Of a stretch of 64,000 nt of DNA, positions 48,169 to 60,179 are shown one piece after another; the stretch's first letter is position 1; each line of letters starts with the position of its first letter. Under the pieces are notes generated by a model. The model saw only the letters and a program-made list of their open reading frames with translations. It ran no database searches and was not told the origin of the DNA. The position numbers and the translations under genes were made by a program. The stretch comes from Annona cherimola (taxonomy: Eukaryota > Streptophyta > Magnoliopsida > Magnoliales > Annonaceae): the NCBI GenBank assembly GCA_030490835.1, contig CM059975.1, positions 11,723,579-11,787,578 on the forward strand. Reading direction: 5' to 3'.

Positions 48169-48390
48169 AAAAGTTTTTGTAATTGGAGAAAATAATATAA
48201 TATGATATAGGTAATAATGATGAGTAAAGATAATATAGTTAAATAAATATGTTAATTATATGGGTAGTTACGTAGAAATGATTAAAATCTAAGATAGTTG
48301 TATTGTAAAAATGTGAAAAATAATTAAAAAATAGGATAATTGCAAAGAATAAAAAGTTTTGGTTTAAAAAGCAGGTGATAAACACACATG
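48169..48390. mobile_element. Family 1 MITE, second of four in a row
   Basis: Lacks the left terminus (begins 'gcgtaaaagtttttgtaatt') directly abutting the previous copy; ends 'gataaacacacatgccc'. Suggests insertion into or fusion with the neighbour. Confidence 0.6.
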
Positions 48391-48584
48391 CCCATAATAG
48401 GTAACACATGTTCACTTAAATAATTTCACATTTAAGCAAATGTTGAAATGGTTTAAGTAGACCCCATTCGCACATTTTATAGGATTTATTTTCCATTTTT
48501 TGTTTAATAATTTATCTAATAGCTTAAAATCATTTTAATCAGAAATTTATATGTCATACATAAGATAAGGATTATATTGGTTTA

Positions 48585-48825
48585 CATTATTTTGGAAGTG
48601 GTAAAATTTTTAGTAAAAAATTTTACTATGTAAAAAGTTTTAAAATAGAAAAAATGATTCACTATGATATGGATTGCACTAAGTAGTGAAAAAATAAATT
48701 TAAATAAATAAATTAATTATATGAATAGTTATGTAAAAATAATTGAAAATAGAATAGTTATAAGAAGAAATGAGAAAGTTTAATTGTAAAAAGTAAAAAA
48801 AAAATAATAATTTAAACATATGTGA
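48585..48825. mobile_element. Family 1 MITE, third of four in a row
   Basis: 'ttggaagtggtaaaattttt', 'ttatatgaatagttatgtaa', 'ataattgaaaatagaatagt'. Divergent, same orientation as the two before it. Confidence 0.55.
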
Positions 48826-48831
48826 GAAGGG

Positions 48832-49076
48832 GTGTTTGTTAATAAGTAAAACTTTTTATTCTCTATAACTATCATATTGTTAATTATTTTTTTATTTTTC
48901 TATATAATTATCTTACTTTTCAATCATTTCTATACTTCTACTCATACATCTAACCTATCTACTTTAATTTTATTCTTTTTACTCCATGTTATTATCCTAT
49001 CATATTACATCATTTCTCTCATCTCAAAAACTTCTCATTAAAAGTTTTATCATTTCCCATTCCTAAATATGCTCTA
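48832..49076. mobile_element. Family 1 MITE, fourth of four, opposite orientation
   Basis: Starts 'ggggtgtttgttaataagta', ends 'cctaaatatgctc' then TAA. Interior is the reverse complement of the three copies to its left, so the tract can fold back on itself. Confidence 0.65.
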
Positions 49077-49649
49077 AAACTATAACTATTTTTTAGCACA
49101 CCTATATCTATTTTTAAGTCAAATTAATATATTTTTAGTTAAAATACATTGGATAGAATGTATCCCATGAATGGTGCAAATGGGGCCCATTTAAACTGTT
49201 CAACATTTGCATAAATGTGAACAGGTTGTTAGTGAACACTGCCCCTACATGTGGGGTATATATATATTCACATACATCATGACAAGTGCTCTCATTGACA
49301 TCCCGAAAAGGTGGCCTCCACGTTTCTTCCTGTTTACTAGTCCTCTCCTCCAGTGACCTCTTATAAGTAAGGATATGCTTGATGTTAACCCAATTTTGTT
49401 TATTATAGATCAGTCAGACAAGCTAAAACTCATTTCGTCTAAAATCTGAAAACATACTAATCAATTACAATAAATATGATTATAAAAAATTTACCCAAAT
49501 AACGTGATAAGAATTTCAATTTGGCCAAGTTTTTCAATAATTTTGGATTAGTTCAAAATGCAATAAGGCCTCTTAACCATTTTAGTGTGCTATTAGTACA
49601 CGCAACAATTTCCCAATCCAGTTTACAGGAATCCTTTCCTGTTTAAGTT

Positions 49650-49682
49650 GCCAGGAAGATTTTTTTTTTTTTTTTTTTTTTT
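49650..49682. repeat. Poly-T tract
   Basis: About 24 T in a row near 49659-49682, downstream of the NPF gene. On the gene's strand this is poly-A; it may be a retro-insert tail or simple slippage. Confidence 0.7.
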
Positions 49683-50040
49683 GTGGTTCGCTGTTTATAA
49701 GTGACTTTCCACTTTATATTAAGTAGGCTTCAATTATCGAATCGTTCAGCTACAAGCAACAACGCATGCCCCAAAAGCATATTTAACTGTATCAGTTCAT
49801 TTTGCAACTCCGGCAATGAATACCAATACAATTTGAACTATGGGAAAAATCACATAGCAGTAATGCAGAGAACCTTCCCCTACCCTTGAAATAGCTCACA
49901 CACCATAGCTTGATCAGCTTTCTTCGGTTCCCTAAAACAGACCTAAGTTTTATTGCTTGCCTACACAAACCATTAAACTAATTGACCACTCCAAGCACCA
50001 GATGAACACTGTCCCCGCCACCTCAGTCAAATTAATTAAT

Positions 50041-52898
50041 CTAAACCATTCGAAGCATCTCAACGTTATCTCCTTTGATCTTCTCGGCATCGCGATCCTC
50101 GAATTCAGCATACTTGTACCACTTCGAACAGGCAATGTAGATGATAAGATCAACAAAAGCAAGAGCTGCAAGCAGGAAGTAGAACCTATCCAGGTGACCA
50201 TGATTCAGGTTCCCAGGGATCCAGCCCTTCCCACCCTCCCTGGTAGAGATCCTCATAACCAAGTTCACAAGCAAGCTGCTAACATAATTTCCCAGAGCCA
50301 TTGAAGCCATGCAAAGCGAGCTTCCGAAGCTTTTGATCCCATCTGGTGCTTGGCCATTGAAGAACTCCAGCTGCCCCACATACATGAAAACCTCAGAGGT
50401 ACCCACCAGAGCATACTGTGGGATCTGCCAGAAAATGCTCAGAGAGCTCCTCTCGGAAGGGTCTCGCACCCTCTTAAGCCGCTCTAGCTCAACAACCCCA
50501 GCAGCCACCATGGAAAGTATGGCGATCACCAGGCCAACACCCATGCGTTGGAGCTCACTCAATCCCTTGGGATTGCCCGTCAAGCGCGAAGTGGCAGGAA
50601 CAAGGACGCGCCGATAGAAGAAGATGACGGCAGCAACGCTGAGGATGTCGAAGGCAGACATGCTAGCAGGTGGGATATGGAAGTTGGCAATGTTGGTTTT
50701 CATGGTGGCGCCTTGCTCCACGAAAAGGGAGGCCATCTGGGTGAAGACTACAGAGTAGATGATGGTACATAGCCATATGGGGAGCATTTTCAGCACACGC
50801 TTCACCTCTTCTACTTGTGTCACGGTGCAAAGCCTCCATGGGTCCCTCTCTTCCCTCCCAGAATACATGTCCTCTACCCTCATAGTTGCAGCCTTGTCTA
50901 AGCACCTGGTCCAGATTTGAAGTAGCAAAATCATCAAATCGAGTATCCAGAAACATTTTCCTCTATTTTGATTCGGGGAGAATGAATTAGTACTTACAGA
51001 AACTCATTGCTATGGGGTATCTTCCTGCTTCCTGCAATAGCTGACTCTCTACCTTCCATCTCAAACAGCTTTCCTCCTCCATCAGGGACCTTCCAGTCCC
51101 ATTTCCTTGCAGCTGCAACAAACACCTGTGCAACACGCGTCAGTGGATTCCCACATGGCCTCAAGTGCCGGTATCGTGGGGTACCAAGCCAGAAGAGAAG
51201 GAGAGCCAGCACGGATGAGCCAGCCGCAGTCCAGAAGCCAATTGCCCACTTCCCAGTGTCCTCGTAGTAAACCAAGACCGTGTTAGAGAATAGAGATCCT
51301 AAGTTGAGGGCAAGGTAGAAATAGCTGAAGAATGCCATTTTGGACCGCTTTTCCATCTCATCCGTTTCATCGAACTGCTCAGACCCAAATGTGGCAATAG
51401 TTGGCTGGTAGCCACCATATCCAAAGGCAACAAGGTAAATTGAGACATAGAAGATGGCAATTCCTGTGGAAGACGCTGGAATGCAGTCCAACTCTCCGTC
51501 TCCACAGCCAGACGGCCTGATCAAGAACAGCCACGATGACAGTGATAACAGCAGTACTCCCTATTTAAGAGAAGCAATTAAAAAAAAAAAAAGTTAATGC
51601 CACAGCCACCCATAAAGCATCAGACACACAAATGGATATACAAGTTGTACCCCCTAGGTAATTTAGAATAACATATTATCAAGAAAATAGAAAGCACTGA
51701 ATTGGACAGTAAAGGATGACCGGAAAACGGACTGTGTTTTTCAGCTGGAGGACCATTAGATGTGGTCACCACCTTGGATGTTTGCCTAATAAATCTCTGC
51801 TATGATATAACATGTAGGGGTGCAGAAAAACATACCAACGTGAGGATGAGTTGAAAGACAGTGCATGTAATGTATCGGCCCCAGTAAGAATCGCTGAGGA
51901 AAGCCCCAACCAGTGAGAACATGTAAACTGTCCCGGTCCACTTGCTAACAGTGTTTGCTGCATATGCATTACCTTGCTGCAGCACCCTTGTCAAGAACAA
52001 TACCAAATTCACACCCACACCGAAAAATGCTAGTGTTGCTAGTCCTTGATTCACTGCATAATAATCTATGAGTTACAAACTAGTTTGAGATATCAATAAA
52101 ATCTAAAATCTAAATTTGATGAAATGAAGGACAACCCTTTCAGGCAGAAACTTTCTTGTTGTTGGTCACATAGAATGAAAAGGCAAACCCTTATTTGATG
52201 AACATGAACAATCATAAAGTGTGTTAATTCCAGAAAACATATTTCATTAGATTCACCAACCCTGAGTTTCTACTGGGATCTGGGAGTCAAGGTCCACTGA
52301 AAGATTAACCAATATTGCTGGAGTGGTCCACCAGTTTATGATTTCAGTTTAACAGCAGAGTATGGTGATTTTGGCCACCGAAATGAATGACAGATCACTT
52401 CAAGGCATTTGCAGACTTCGCACAGTACTAGCTATTTTCTGAATGCAGTGCTCACTTTTGGGTTATCCTTTAATGAATAGAAAGTCATATGAAGGTCGCA
52501 CTTGGACAAGGAAGATTTACATGATTAGTAGCATGCTACTTGATGTGTTCAATTAGAAAAAATAGCAACTTCTGAAAGAAAATAATCCTCCTTGATTGTA
52601 ATTTCTACCCGGGCTTACCTAATAAGAGAACAGCTGACTTCCATCCTCCAGAACATGCTTTGACTGCTGGGTTCCCTTTTCTATCAACAGAACCATCTTT
52701 TGTACAATCAGTATACACATTTTTTGTGTCATTTTCAGTACAGATTTCTCCTTCTCCTTTCCCCTGTTCAAAAACGGCCATGCATACCACAGTTTACTAC
52801 CATTTAAATGAAAAACTAGCAATCATAGGAGAAGGGAAAAAAACACATCCATTTTCTCTCACCTGAAGGGGAAGATCATTGATCTCCGAAGCTGCCAT
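50041..52898 (-). CDS. NPF/NRT1-PTR family transporter, NPF7 type (5 exons)
   Basis: Minus-strand exons 52898-52863, 52763-52619, 52053-51836, 51560-50998 and 50905-50041; all introns GT-AG, total 1827 nt, 608 aa. Major-facilitator fold with about 12 membrane segments and a central cytosolic loop (about residues 240-330). NPF hallmarks: FLSDSYWGRY (112-121), YLVAFGYGGYQP, FGSEQFDE, FFSYFYLALNLGS, IPPASMS, and IPQYALVGTSEVF. The first membrane segment reads VNQGLATLAFFGVGVNLV (61-78), typical of the NRT1.5/NRT1.8 (NPF7) branch. It has Q63, A66 and T67 where most NPFs carry the ExxE[K/R] proton-coupling motif. Known of the branch: plasma-membrane transporters moving nitrate (and, for NPF7.3, potassium by proton exchange) into or out of root xylem. 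Which paralogue this is cannot be settled. Start is the first ATG; a possible splice acceptor (TTTCTAG) lies about 20 bp upstream, so the leader may contain an intron. Confidence 0.93.
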
Positions 52899-55439
52899 TG
52901 TATATTTTTCTTCACCTAGAAAGCGAATTATTAACTATCAGAATAGCTCCCGCGAACATTGTTCTATGCAAAACCATTAAATAATCTATTTCTTTCTCAG
53001 TGCATATGCACAACCATCACGAGTGAAACATGCCAGCCAACGACATGTTTCAACAAATACAACAGTTATGATATAGGAATGCGACACATCATTCAAGTCT
53101 GCCAACAAGTCCATTGATCTGTTGCAGCATAACGCAGAATATTCTAACAGTTAAAACTGCCACTCGTGGTTCTCAATGAGGTGGGCAAATGTATGCATGA
53201 ATATTGCAGTAAGCAGCATCCATTTGCATGGCCAGAACACAAATCAACAGATGAATGGCCGAAACGAAACATCCTTAACAGTAAGAATGTGGTCTAAAAA
53301 TGACACTCAAATTCTCCGAGCAACCAGAAAACTACATATGTTCGTATTCCTTTCCAGTTACCAATCTTCATTAGAATTGACAGCAAAAGAGAAGATGGTG
53401 TGAAAAGAATACGAAAGAGTGAAACAAAGAGAAGAACTCACGACGAAAAAGAAGAACGAAGAGCAATTGAGAAAGAAAGGCACGTATAAAGGCAAATATA
53501 TAGGGGAAAAAAACGAAGGATACGTTCAGAACTGTCATTTTCAAATGAATATAGATGAAAATTCGAGAAAATTTTATGTGGCTGAAAAAGAACGGGTGCT
53601 TCACAGGGAAGATTTCTGCCATGAAAAGAGTCATTGCCCAAATGGAATTTGCTTGAGCCGGTGGATACAATACACCTTTGACAACGAAAAGCAAAAAATG
53701 ATCTCTTTTTTCCTCATTTTTGTTTTTATCATCGTTTGTTTGTTTGCAGTTCACTTTCTGAATATCTACATCAGCATGCACAATGAGCAGCAATTAATAG
53801 TACCTTCAGCATATGCAAATACTGGAAGTCTTTACGCTTTCTTTTTCCCACTTCAGATAAGGAACAACAGAGAATTTACACCTTCTCATGTACGCGTATA
53901 ACTAGAAATTCATTTTACTTATCAAAAAAAAAAAAAAAAAACTAGAAATTCATTTTCTGCAATAGCCCTTGGTTAAAACTTGTTCATGAAGAGAGGTTCA
54001 GAGCCAGTTGCTCCACTTTAGATAAATTGAAAAAAATGACGGTTTAGAAAATTTTCCGCACTACTTGTTATAACCACTACTCATCTAAATTCTAAGATGA
54101 CACCAACCAGGTGAGCATTCTTCAGTCACTATCAACTCGAGAAAGTGCCCTTCTCAAACCATGATAGAGGCAGTTTGGTTCTTGTTCTCTTTTCTGTTCT
54201 TAATCTCCACTGACACTTATTTTATTTCACCCAAATTTGTGATGTTTATCGTCTACGCACTGAAATAGATGTAAAGCTTTACACTTAATTCAACATTTTA
54301 CTTGTCAGGAACTGTTCATCATTGGCTTGTTCTGTCATCGGGTTTTGTAGTGAATTATACTTGTCTGGAACTGTTCATGATTGGCTTGTATCCTTTATAT
54401 TCCAAAATACACTTCTGCTTGAAAGCAATACTGTACTAGCTTTACCGAGTTTTGCAGCATATAATCCAATTCATCAACAACTTCATCTTACTTATTTTGC
54501 CAATCCCTTTTCCCAGCCAGGGAAGAGGATTTTGAGGATCATCTTTCAATTTTCAAAATGCAATTATCCATCCAGTTATAAATAGCCAATCACAGATCCC
54601 TGCCCCCTTCTATTTTAATAGAAGACCGAAAGCAGCTTTACATCATGCATGCATCACTGCATGCCATATAATGTAATAAATTAAAATAAATTATGCACGA
54701 GTATCAGTAACTAGGGAGATTGCAAAAAGAATCATCAAAGTGACTCCAATTTTGTTTCACCGATGCCACTATCTGGTAGCCAAAGGAAATCTAATCAACT
54801 CCTATCAACGAAAAGGCCCGTTGGCAACGCATAGCAATGAAATTTTGCTGCCATATTAAAATTTGTTGTCATGTGTGATTTGTCCAAGTCACCCAAGCTT
54901 ACCATTAGCCATCAGCAATTGGCAGCAATTTACTGCTAGTTTGAAATGCCTACTCAAATCTGTTTTGGAAGATAGATTAGTGAAGACGAAAGTGGCATGT
55001 ATGGCCCGCTAAGTAATTTAAAATAAATCTGAAGGATGAAGTTGATCCAGCAAGAGAGCAACAGGGTAGGACAACACAGAGAAAAGGTTCCCCAATGAAA
55101 ATGCAGACAAAGCAGACCCAAGGAAACATGAATATAAAATTCATGGAATTGAAATTTCACCACCTCAGCTTTTGAATCGTAGGATTCGAGTTTGCACATC
55201 AAATTCAAGTTATAACTGAACTTCAAAAAAATCAAAACACATCAAATAAATCAATGTATTCAAACACAGCTCTGAACCTTCAGCTCAAATTCAAGCATGC
55301 AACCAAAATTGTACTTTTATCTAGTTCCTATTCCTAGAAGCATCTATTAGAATTTTTTAAATTCATTTATACATACACATTAAGTTATCTGATATTATAA
55401 ATCACTATATACATAATCCTCATAACATACAAGAACTAA

Positions 55440-55565
55440 ATAATACCCCGACCACCATGAGAAAATTTATACCACCACCAGTGGGAGAGACGAGGGTCAA
55501 ACATGCGACCAAAGGACCTTATGCCCAAATGCCTTACCACGGAGTCAACTCCCGTGTGGCAAGCA
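55440..55565 (-). mobile_element. tRNA-derived SINE-like head
   Basis: On the minus strand 'actccgtggtaaggcatt' resembles a tRNA A box and 'catgtttgaccctcg' a B box, about 30 bp apart, followed by 'cccactggtgg'. Tail not identified. Confidence 0.35.
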
Positions 55566-55772
55566 TCTTATTAGAATTGTTGGGAAATAAAACACGAAAA
55601 CTTAAAGCTATACCTTATCCAAATTTTGGGAGGATGAAGCATGCCTTAGTCTTGGAAATAATAAAGCCCAAATGGCTGCAGCTCTCAGATATACGAAGTA
55701 AAAAATAACTAATTATGGATTACGTGTGATAATCAACAACTATGGATATGCCCAAGAAGTGGACTTGCGTTG

Positions 55773-55792
55773 CGTGTGTGCATGCACACACG
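55773..55792. repeat. Perfect 20-bp palindrome
   Basis: CGTGTGTGCATGCACACACG equals its own reverse complement. Combines alternating purine-pyrimidine bases (Z-DNA-prone) with a central GCATGC. Confidence 0.9.
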
Positions 55793-56733
55793 TGCTTTAT
55801 CTCTTTATGAGTGCAATCTTAAGTAGACATTCTTGTGTGCGCTGTGGCACAAGGACATTTTTAGCTATACATCCCAATACTTAGTTAGGTTTCGAGATTC
55901 AAGAGCAGCCCAACAAATGAAACAATTGAGAGGATATGCGCTCCATTATAAGGATCGAAGATTCCCCTTATTTCTGCATAAGTCATCCATTCATCCTAAG
56001 AAAGAATGTACACCGGACGACGGGAGAACATGGGAAGCAGGCCGTTCTGAACAAAACCATCAGTGGTTTAAATGGGCCTGTGAATTCTTGAATCCCATTG
56101 ATATATGCTTATGCTAGCTTTCTCAATTGTCATTGACGTTTGAAGATCAGAGCACATGCATCCCACAAATGCATTATACAGTCCACCCCATGAATGATTT
56201 TACTTCCCATCTATTTTGGACTGCATGCAAGCATGTCTGAATACATCAGATACATGTGCATTTATATTCTCGATATCAATCCACGGAACGCGTTGCTAAA
56301 ATAAACCAATAAAACAAATGTGAATCAAACAATCGACCTAACAACATGCAGTCAAAAAAATATAGAGGATTATTCATCGGATATTCACAATGAAATGCAT
56401 GCATAGACGTTGTAACAGGCTAAATGCATCACCAAAGATTTTTTTTTTTATTCATTTCAATTCGAAAAAATCTTTTTTATTTTTAAAAAGTTGAAGAACA
56501 GAAATGGAGAATTCTCTTCCGTATGTGCTGTTTCCATTGAAAAGGCCTTCTTATGCAAACCATGCTTTTTTGTGGTGCTCTGACTTATTTTGTGTCCCAC
56601 TTATCTTCAGATATTTTTGTTTAGATAATAATAACAATAATAATTTTATATACTGTTATTATTATTATTATTATAAAAAAACGAAAAATAGCATCACAGT
56701 CGACATGTGAATTAGTCTCATGTTGACCTACAT

Positions 56734-56796
<63 letters not shown>

Positions 56797-56811
56797 AATA
56801 ATAATAATAAT
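56734..56811. repeat. Compound (CAA)n-(TAA)n microsatellite
   Basis: About 19 ACA units followed by about 7 ATA units. Likely polymorphic. A separate AAT/ATT-rich patch lies at 56626-56672. Confidence 0.95.
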
Positions 56812-57339
56812 AACACAATCACACGTCGCGTTCATCTACCACCACCCCCAATTAATGCAGTTTTGACTTTCATCGCAGTATCGAACAAAGATCGAGAGTA
56901 AAAAATTGCCATGCATGCACATGCATGCGAAAAACAACGGCATGGCTAGTAGTATGACACTGCGCCCAAAACCTACAAATCAAACACGTGCTTTTACCTC
57001 TTTTACGGGGGCTTCGTTGCGACGTAGTATCCGAAAAGGCCGGCAGACTCCGGCGACGGAGATGAGAGCGTCTTCACAGGTCCACGTGGCCACGTCGTCG
57101 GTGTCTTTCTCTCTCCCCAACGGCCAAAACCTATTGTCATTTATGGACGACACGTGTGTCGAATGCCGCCGGTGCACTTCACGCCACCCTTCCTTCCTTC
57201 TCACCTTCTCCTCCAACTCCTCTTCTTCTCGCTGCCAACCCCTCTGACCTCTCTCGCTCTCTCGCTCTTTCGCGCTCTCTCTCTCTCTCACTGCGGTACT
57301 CTCGCTCGCATTTCTTTGCGCGCGCGCGGGCTCTCTCTC

Positions 57340-57340
57340 T

Positions 57341-57377
<37 letters not shown>
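57340..57377. repeat. (CT)n microsatellite
   Basis: CT/CCCT-rich run directly before the 90-bp duplicated unit. Confidence 0.9.
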
Positions 57378-57378
<1 letters not shown>

Positions 57379-57380
<2 letters not shown>

Positions 57381-57558
57381 CTGCGGACCGAAGCTTTTAT
57401 ACCTCAGTCGAATTCAGCATAGCACCCATGACAAAACCGTGACTTTTTTAGATCACGAGAATCGCGCAGCCTGCGGACCGAAGCTTTTATACCTCAGTCG
57501 AATTCAGCATAGCACCCATGCCAAAACCGTGACTTTTTTAGATCACGAGAATCGCGCA
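57379..57558. repeat. 90-bp tandem duplication, one mismatch
   Basis: Units 57379-57468 and 57469-57558 both start GCCTGCGGACCGAAGC and end GAGAATCGCGCA. Only one base differs (CATGACAAAA in unit 1, CATGCCAAAA in unit 2), so the duplication is recent. The period is a multiple of three and one plus-strand frame (57154-57711) stays open through both units. Confidence 0.95.
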
Positions 57559-59211
57559 CTCACCGCCACCTCACTCCCTCCTGAGTTCCCCTCTCTTCCT
57601 TCGGCCCCCTGCACTACACTCATTGCATCTTCAATCCTGCCCGTCCGATCATTTTCCCAGATGCATATTCCTTTGGCTGCAACTCTTCTCGCATTTTTAC
57701 ATCCCGCATGAAAAATGCAACAGGTGTAGGAAAACGGAGGCATGCAAACAGGCACAGCTGTAGTCCCACGCAAAACTGGAATCTCCGCATCTTGGGGTGC
57801 GCATTTTGTAGTTATCCGTGCCGATGGCGGAGGAGCAGTTTTCTAGCCTGCCCATCACCCACGTTGCAAAAACGTATTCGTCCTAAAAAGTTGGGTACAT
57901 TCATCCGCACCCATCTAACGTAATAACCATTTTTCTATTTCTGGAAATAAAATCCATCAGTCTCTTAAAAAAGGTCCCATTTCAATGAAAAAACATGTGG
58001 AGCCACTGATGAACGTATCCGATCTGTCATTTTTCTTCTATAATTGGCATTTCTTGTAGGGGAAGGCATGAACAGCAGGTCCGGAAGAGTAGTTGCGGCG
58101 GATAAGCGGTTAAGGCAGAAATGCATGCGTCAGTGCTTCCCAGAGCCGATCGACCCACTCGCTCCGGCACGTGGGCACCTCCAGCTGCTTACGTGGATAA
58201 ATTATCAATCCCAGCCCTCCTCGTCTACAAACCGACCTATTACGCCTCACGGATTTTTCGTCCTCTTTATTGGTTCTGATATAATTAAATTAAAATTATT
58301 TATTAAAAAATTCTTCTCCACCTTTGGTTTTTAGTTTAAATATCGGAACATTATCCTTTTTTAATAGTTGGATCGGATGCAGCTTTTTAAAAGATGGGAA
58401 AAAATATAATAAACGGGATATATAATTAATCATGCAAAGGGATAGAAATAGCAGACTAACAAGGAAAGAATAGTTGTGTGATTTGACATGATAAAAAAAG
58501 CATAACGCGAAAAATGGGAGAAGAGAGATGCGTCTAATAAGGCCGAAGACTTATCAAAAGTTGGTGCCGTCGCCTTCGTCGGCTTATCGGTGGATTTGCG
58601 GTTCTGCTGTCACGCACTATGAAAAGCTGGGAATAAAAAAATCAAAAATCAAAAATAAAAACACCCTACCGCGGGGCCTCCCAATCTACTGTGCACTCGC
58701 GGGTCTCTTTCGGTCGCAGGTCACTTCACGTCCGCCGACGATAAAGAAGCCGGGGTTATTACAAAATTGGCCCAGCATGAATTCATAGCTGAGTTCTTTT
58801 ACATAATTGTTTTATTTTTAAAAAAAAAAATGGTAAGCTTCGACAACATCGGCATAAAACAATTAAAATTAATAATGAAAAATAAATTAGATTGATAAAA
58901 GTAATAGTTAAAAATAATGCAGAAATATAAACATATAAATATAAGATTTCTGATTCCAAACAGCTGGTTGTTTTGATTCAGAACGCTACAAGATTTATAG
59001 ATTAAAAAAAAAAGGGAATTTTGTTTCATTTGCTTGTTAACTTACGTGTTCGTGTCACTCAATTTTACTATTACGTCGAAATATTTAATCGATAATAACA
59101 GAGGGATTGGCGTTTAATTCCATCTGTCGCACGCTGCTGATTTGGGATGTTGTTTTTCTACATCTCCGAACCATCCATAGTAGTCAGTACGGACGGTAGA
59201 GCCGCTTTTAC

Positions 59212-59461
59212 CGGGCTCTGGTTCAATGCAATCGGAGCAGTGCTCCCATGCGCATATACTACTTTTTTTTTTTTTTTTTTATGATCTTGTTAATGTAAGT
59301 ATATTTAACATGTGTATAAATTTTTACTATTTTTAGAGACTTTTAGATATATATTTCGAATTTTTTAAAATCAGTGGCATTTTTACATTAACATTTCTGT
59401 TAAAAAAATTCAAAAACAATAAAAACATGAGTGATGTACACCCGGGTGCATTGAACCACCT
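59212..59461. mobile_element. Palindromic MITE (family 2), near-perfect 9-bp duplication
   Basis: Flanks GCCGCTTTTAC (59201-59211) and GCCACTTTTAC (59462-59472) differ at one base and fit a 9-bp target duplication. Ends inverted over TGGTTCAATGCA. One half keeps the family phrases ('tttttactatttttagagac', 'aaaatcagtggcattttt'); the other half is shortened by internal deletion. A poly-T run (about 59263-59280) is at the left. Confidence 0.65.
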
Positions 59462-59779
59462 GCCACTTTTACTTGACAATAGCGCTTATTTGTTGACAAC
59501 TTTATATATGTTGAGTCCACTGTATTTTTCTATTTTTTATATTTACAACTGACCCAAATGTATATTTTAAATTTTTTTAACTCAATAGGGGTAAATTTAA
59601 TAATATTATGATATAAATTCCCTCCATTAAGATTCAAACTTCTCCATAGAAGCAAGACTTTCTGCCAGTCACGCTAATGGCATGTCAACTTCAATCTACT
59701 AATTCTAATGTTTAGTGTAAAATTATTTCTATTTTCAAGTAATTTTAATGATAAAATATTTTTCATATTTTTATGAGAT

Positions 59780-60100
59780 ACAATCTTGTTAACCTGGGCT
59801 AAGTAATGTGTTACTCTATTCATACTAAAAAACTTATTTTTACTTACTTTTTACTTTTTCATATACTTATTAATCTAAATTATTCAATATGTAAAGAAAC
59901 TTTTACCATTTATGCATATATATTTTTTATTTTTGAATACAATAGTATTTTAACTATTTTTAATGGTTGCAAATTACCAAAACAATCTTGTGTTTGAAAT
60001 CTAAATATATATATACATCTCAAAAGTAGTAAATTTAATATACATTAAATACATTCAAATTTTAGCTTGAGCAAAGTGAGTCATTATTTATAAAACGTGC
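59780..60100. mobile_element. Palindromic MITE (family 2)
   Basis: Left 'acctgggctaagtaatgtg' pairs with right 'agcaaagtgagtcattattt' inverted; core phrases 'tattaatctaaattattcaa' and 'ttttaactatttttaatggt' with inverse. Ends approximate. Confidence 0.5.
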
Positions 60101-60179
60101 ATTTCTAAATTTATGGACGGTAAAAGTGAAGATGGGTAATATTTTTTTGATCGAAGAGATAAGCAATATTAGTATTATA

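Larger units (their letters stand above)
41657..49699. other. Gene-free, MITE-rich region between tRNA-Gly and the NPF gene
   Basis: Holds an AGC/AAT microsatellite (42721-42786), family 1 MITEs (43455, 44068, 45590, 47872, 48169, 48585, 48832), a family 2-like element (about 44300-44620), a GC-richer island (44940-45460) and a family 4 element (46021-46490). 41700-42700, 42900-43440 and 46560-47860 contain nothing recognisable. No protein gene found. Confidence 0.6.
52899..56730. other. NPF upstream region and unassigned DNA
   Basis: 52899 to about 54000 is the likely promoter/leader of the NPF gene, less AT-rich than the repeat regions, with an A-run at 53926-53940. It contains overlapping open frames on both strands that I do not accept as genes. 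A 31-bp direct repeat with 59-bp period lies at 54300-54390. 54600-55440 and 55600-56730 show no recognised gene; a SINE-like head is at about 55440-55565. Confidence 0.5.
56850..58790. promoter_or_regulatory. GC-rich, G-box-rich island, gene not identified
   Basis: About 1.9 kb with clearly higher GC than its flanks. It holds two RY motifs CATGCATGC (56910, 56920) and CACGTG boxes at 56985, 57083 (within CCACGTGG), 57151 and 58168, dense CT tracts (57250-57377) and a 90-bp tandem duplication (57379-57558). Known: CACGTG is bound by bZIP/bHLH factors and RY by B3 factors. Several open frames exist on both strands but are low-complexity or unfamiliar. Best reading: a promoter plus leader of a gene that is missing, moved or unrecognised here. 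Confidence 0.4.

Noticed and set aside
53371..53901. Opposing open frames of 160 codons (+) and 140 codons (-) upstream of the NPF gene
   Set aside because: Lys/Asn/Phe-rich, no domain, overlap each other completely and lie in the probable NPF promoter/leader.
55833..56117. 94-codon plus-strand frame
   Set aside because: No domain, no promoter context, no similarity I recognise.
57154..57711. 185-codon plus-strand frame through the 90-bp duplication
   Set aside because: Mostly Leu/Ser from CT repeats; open because of low complexity and the duplication, no recognised domain.
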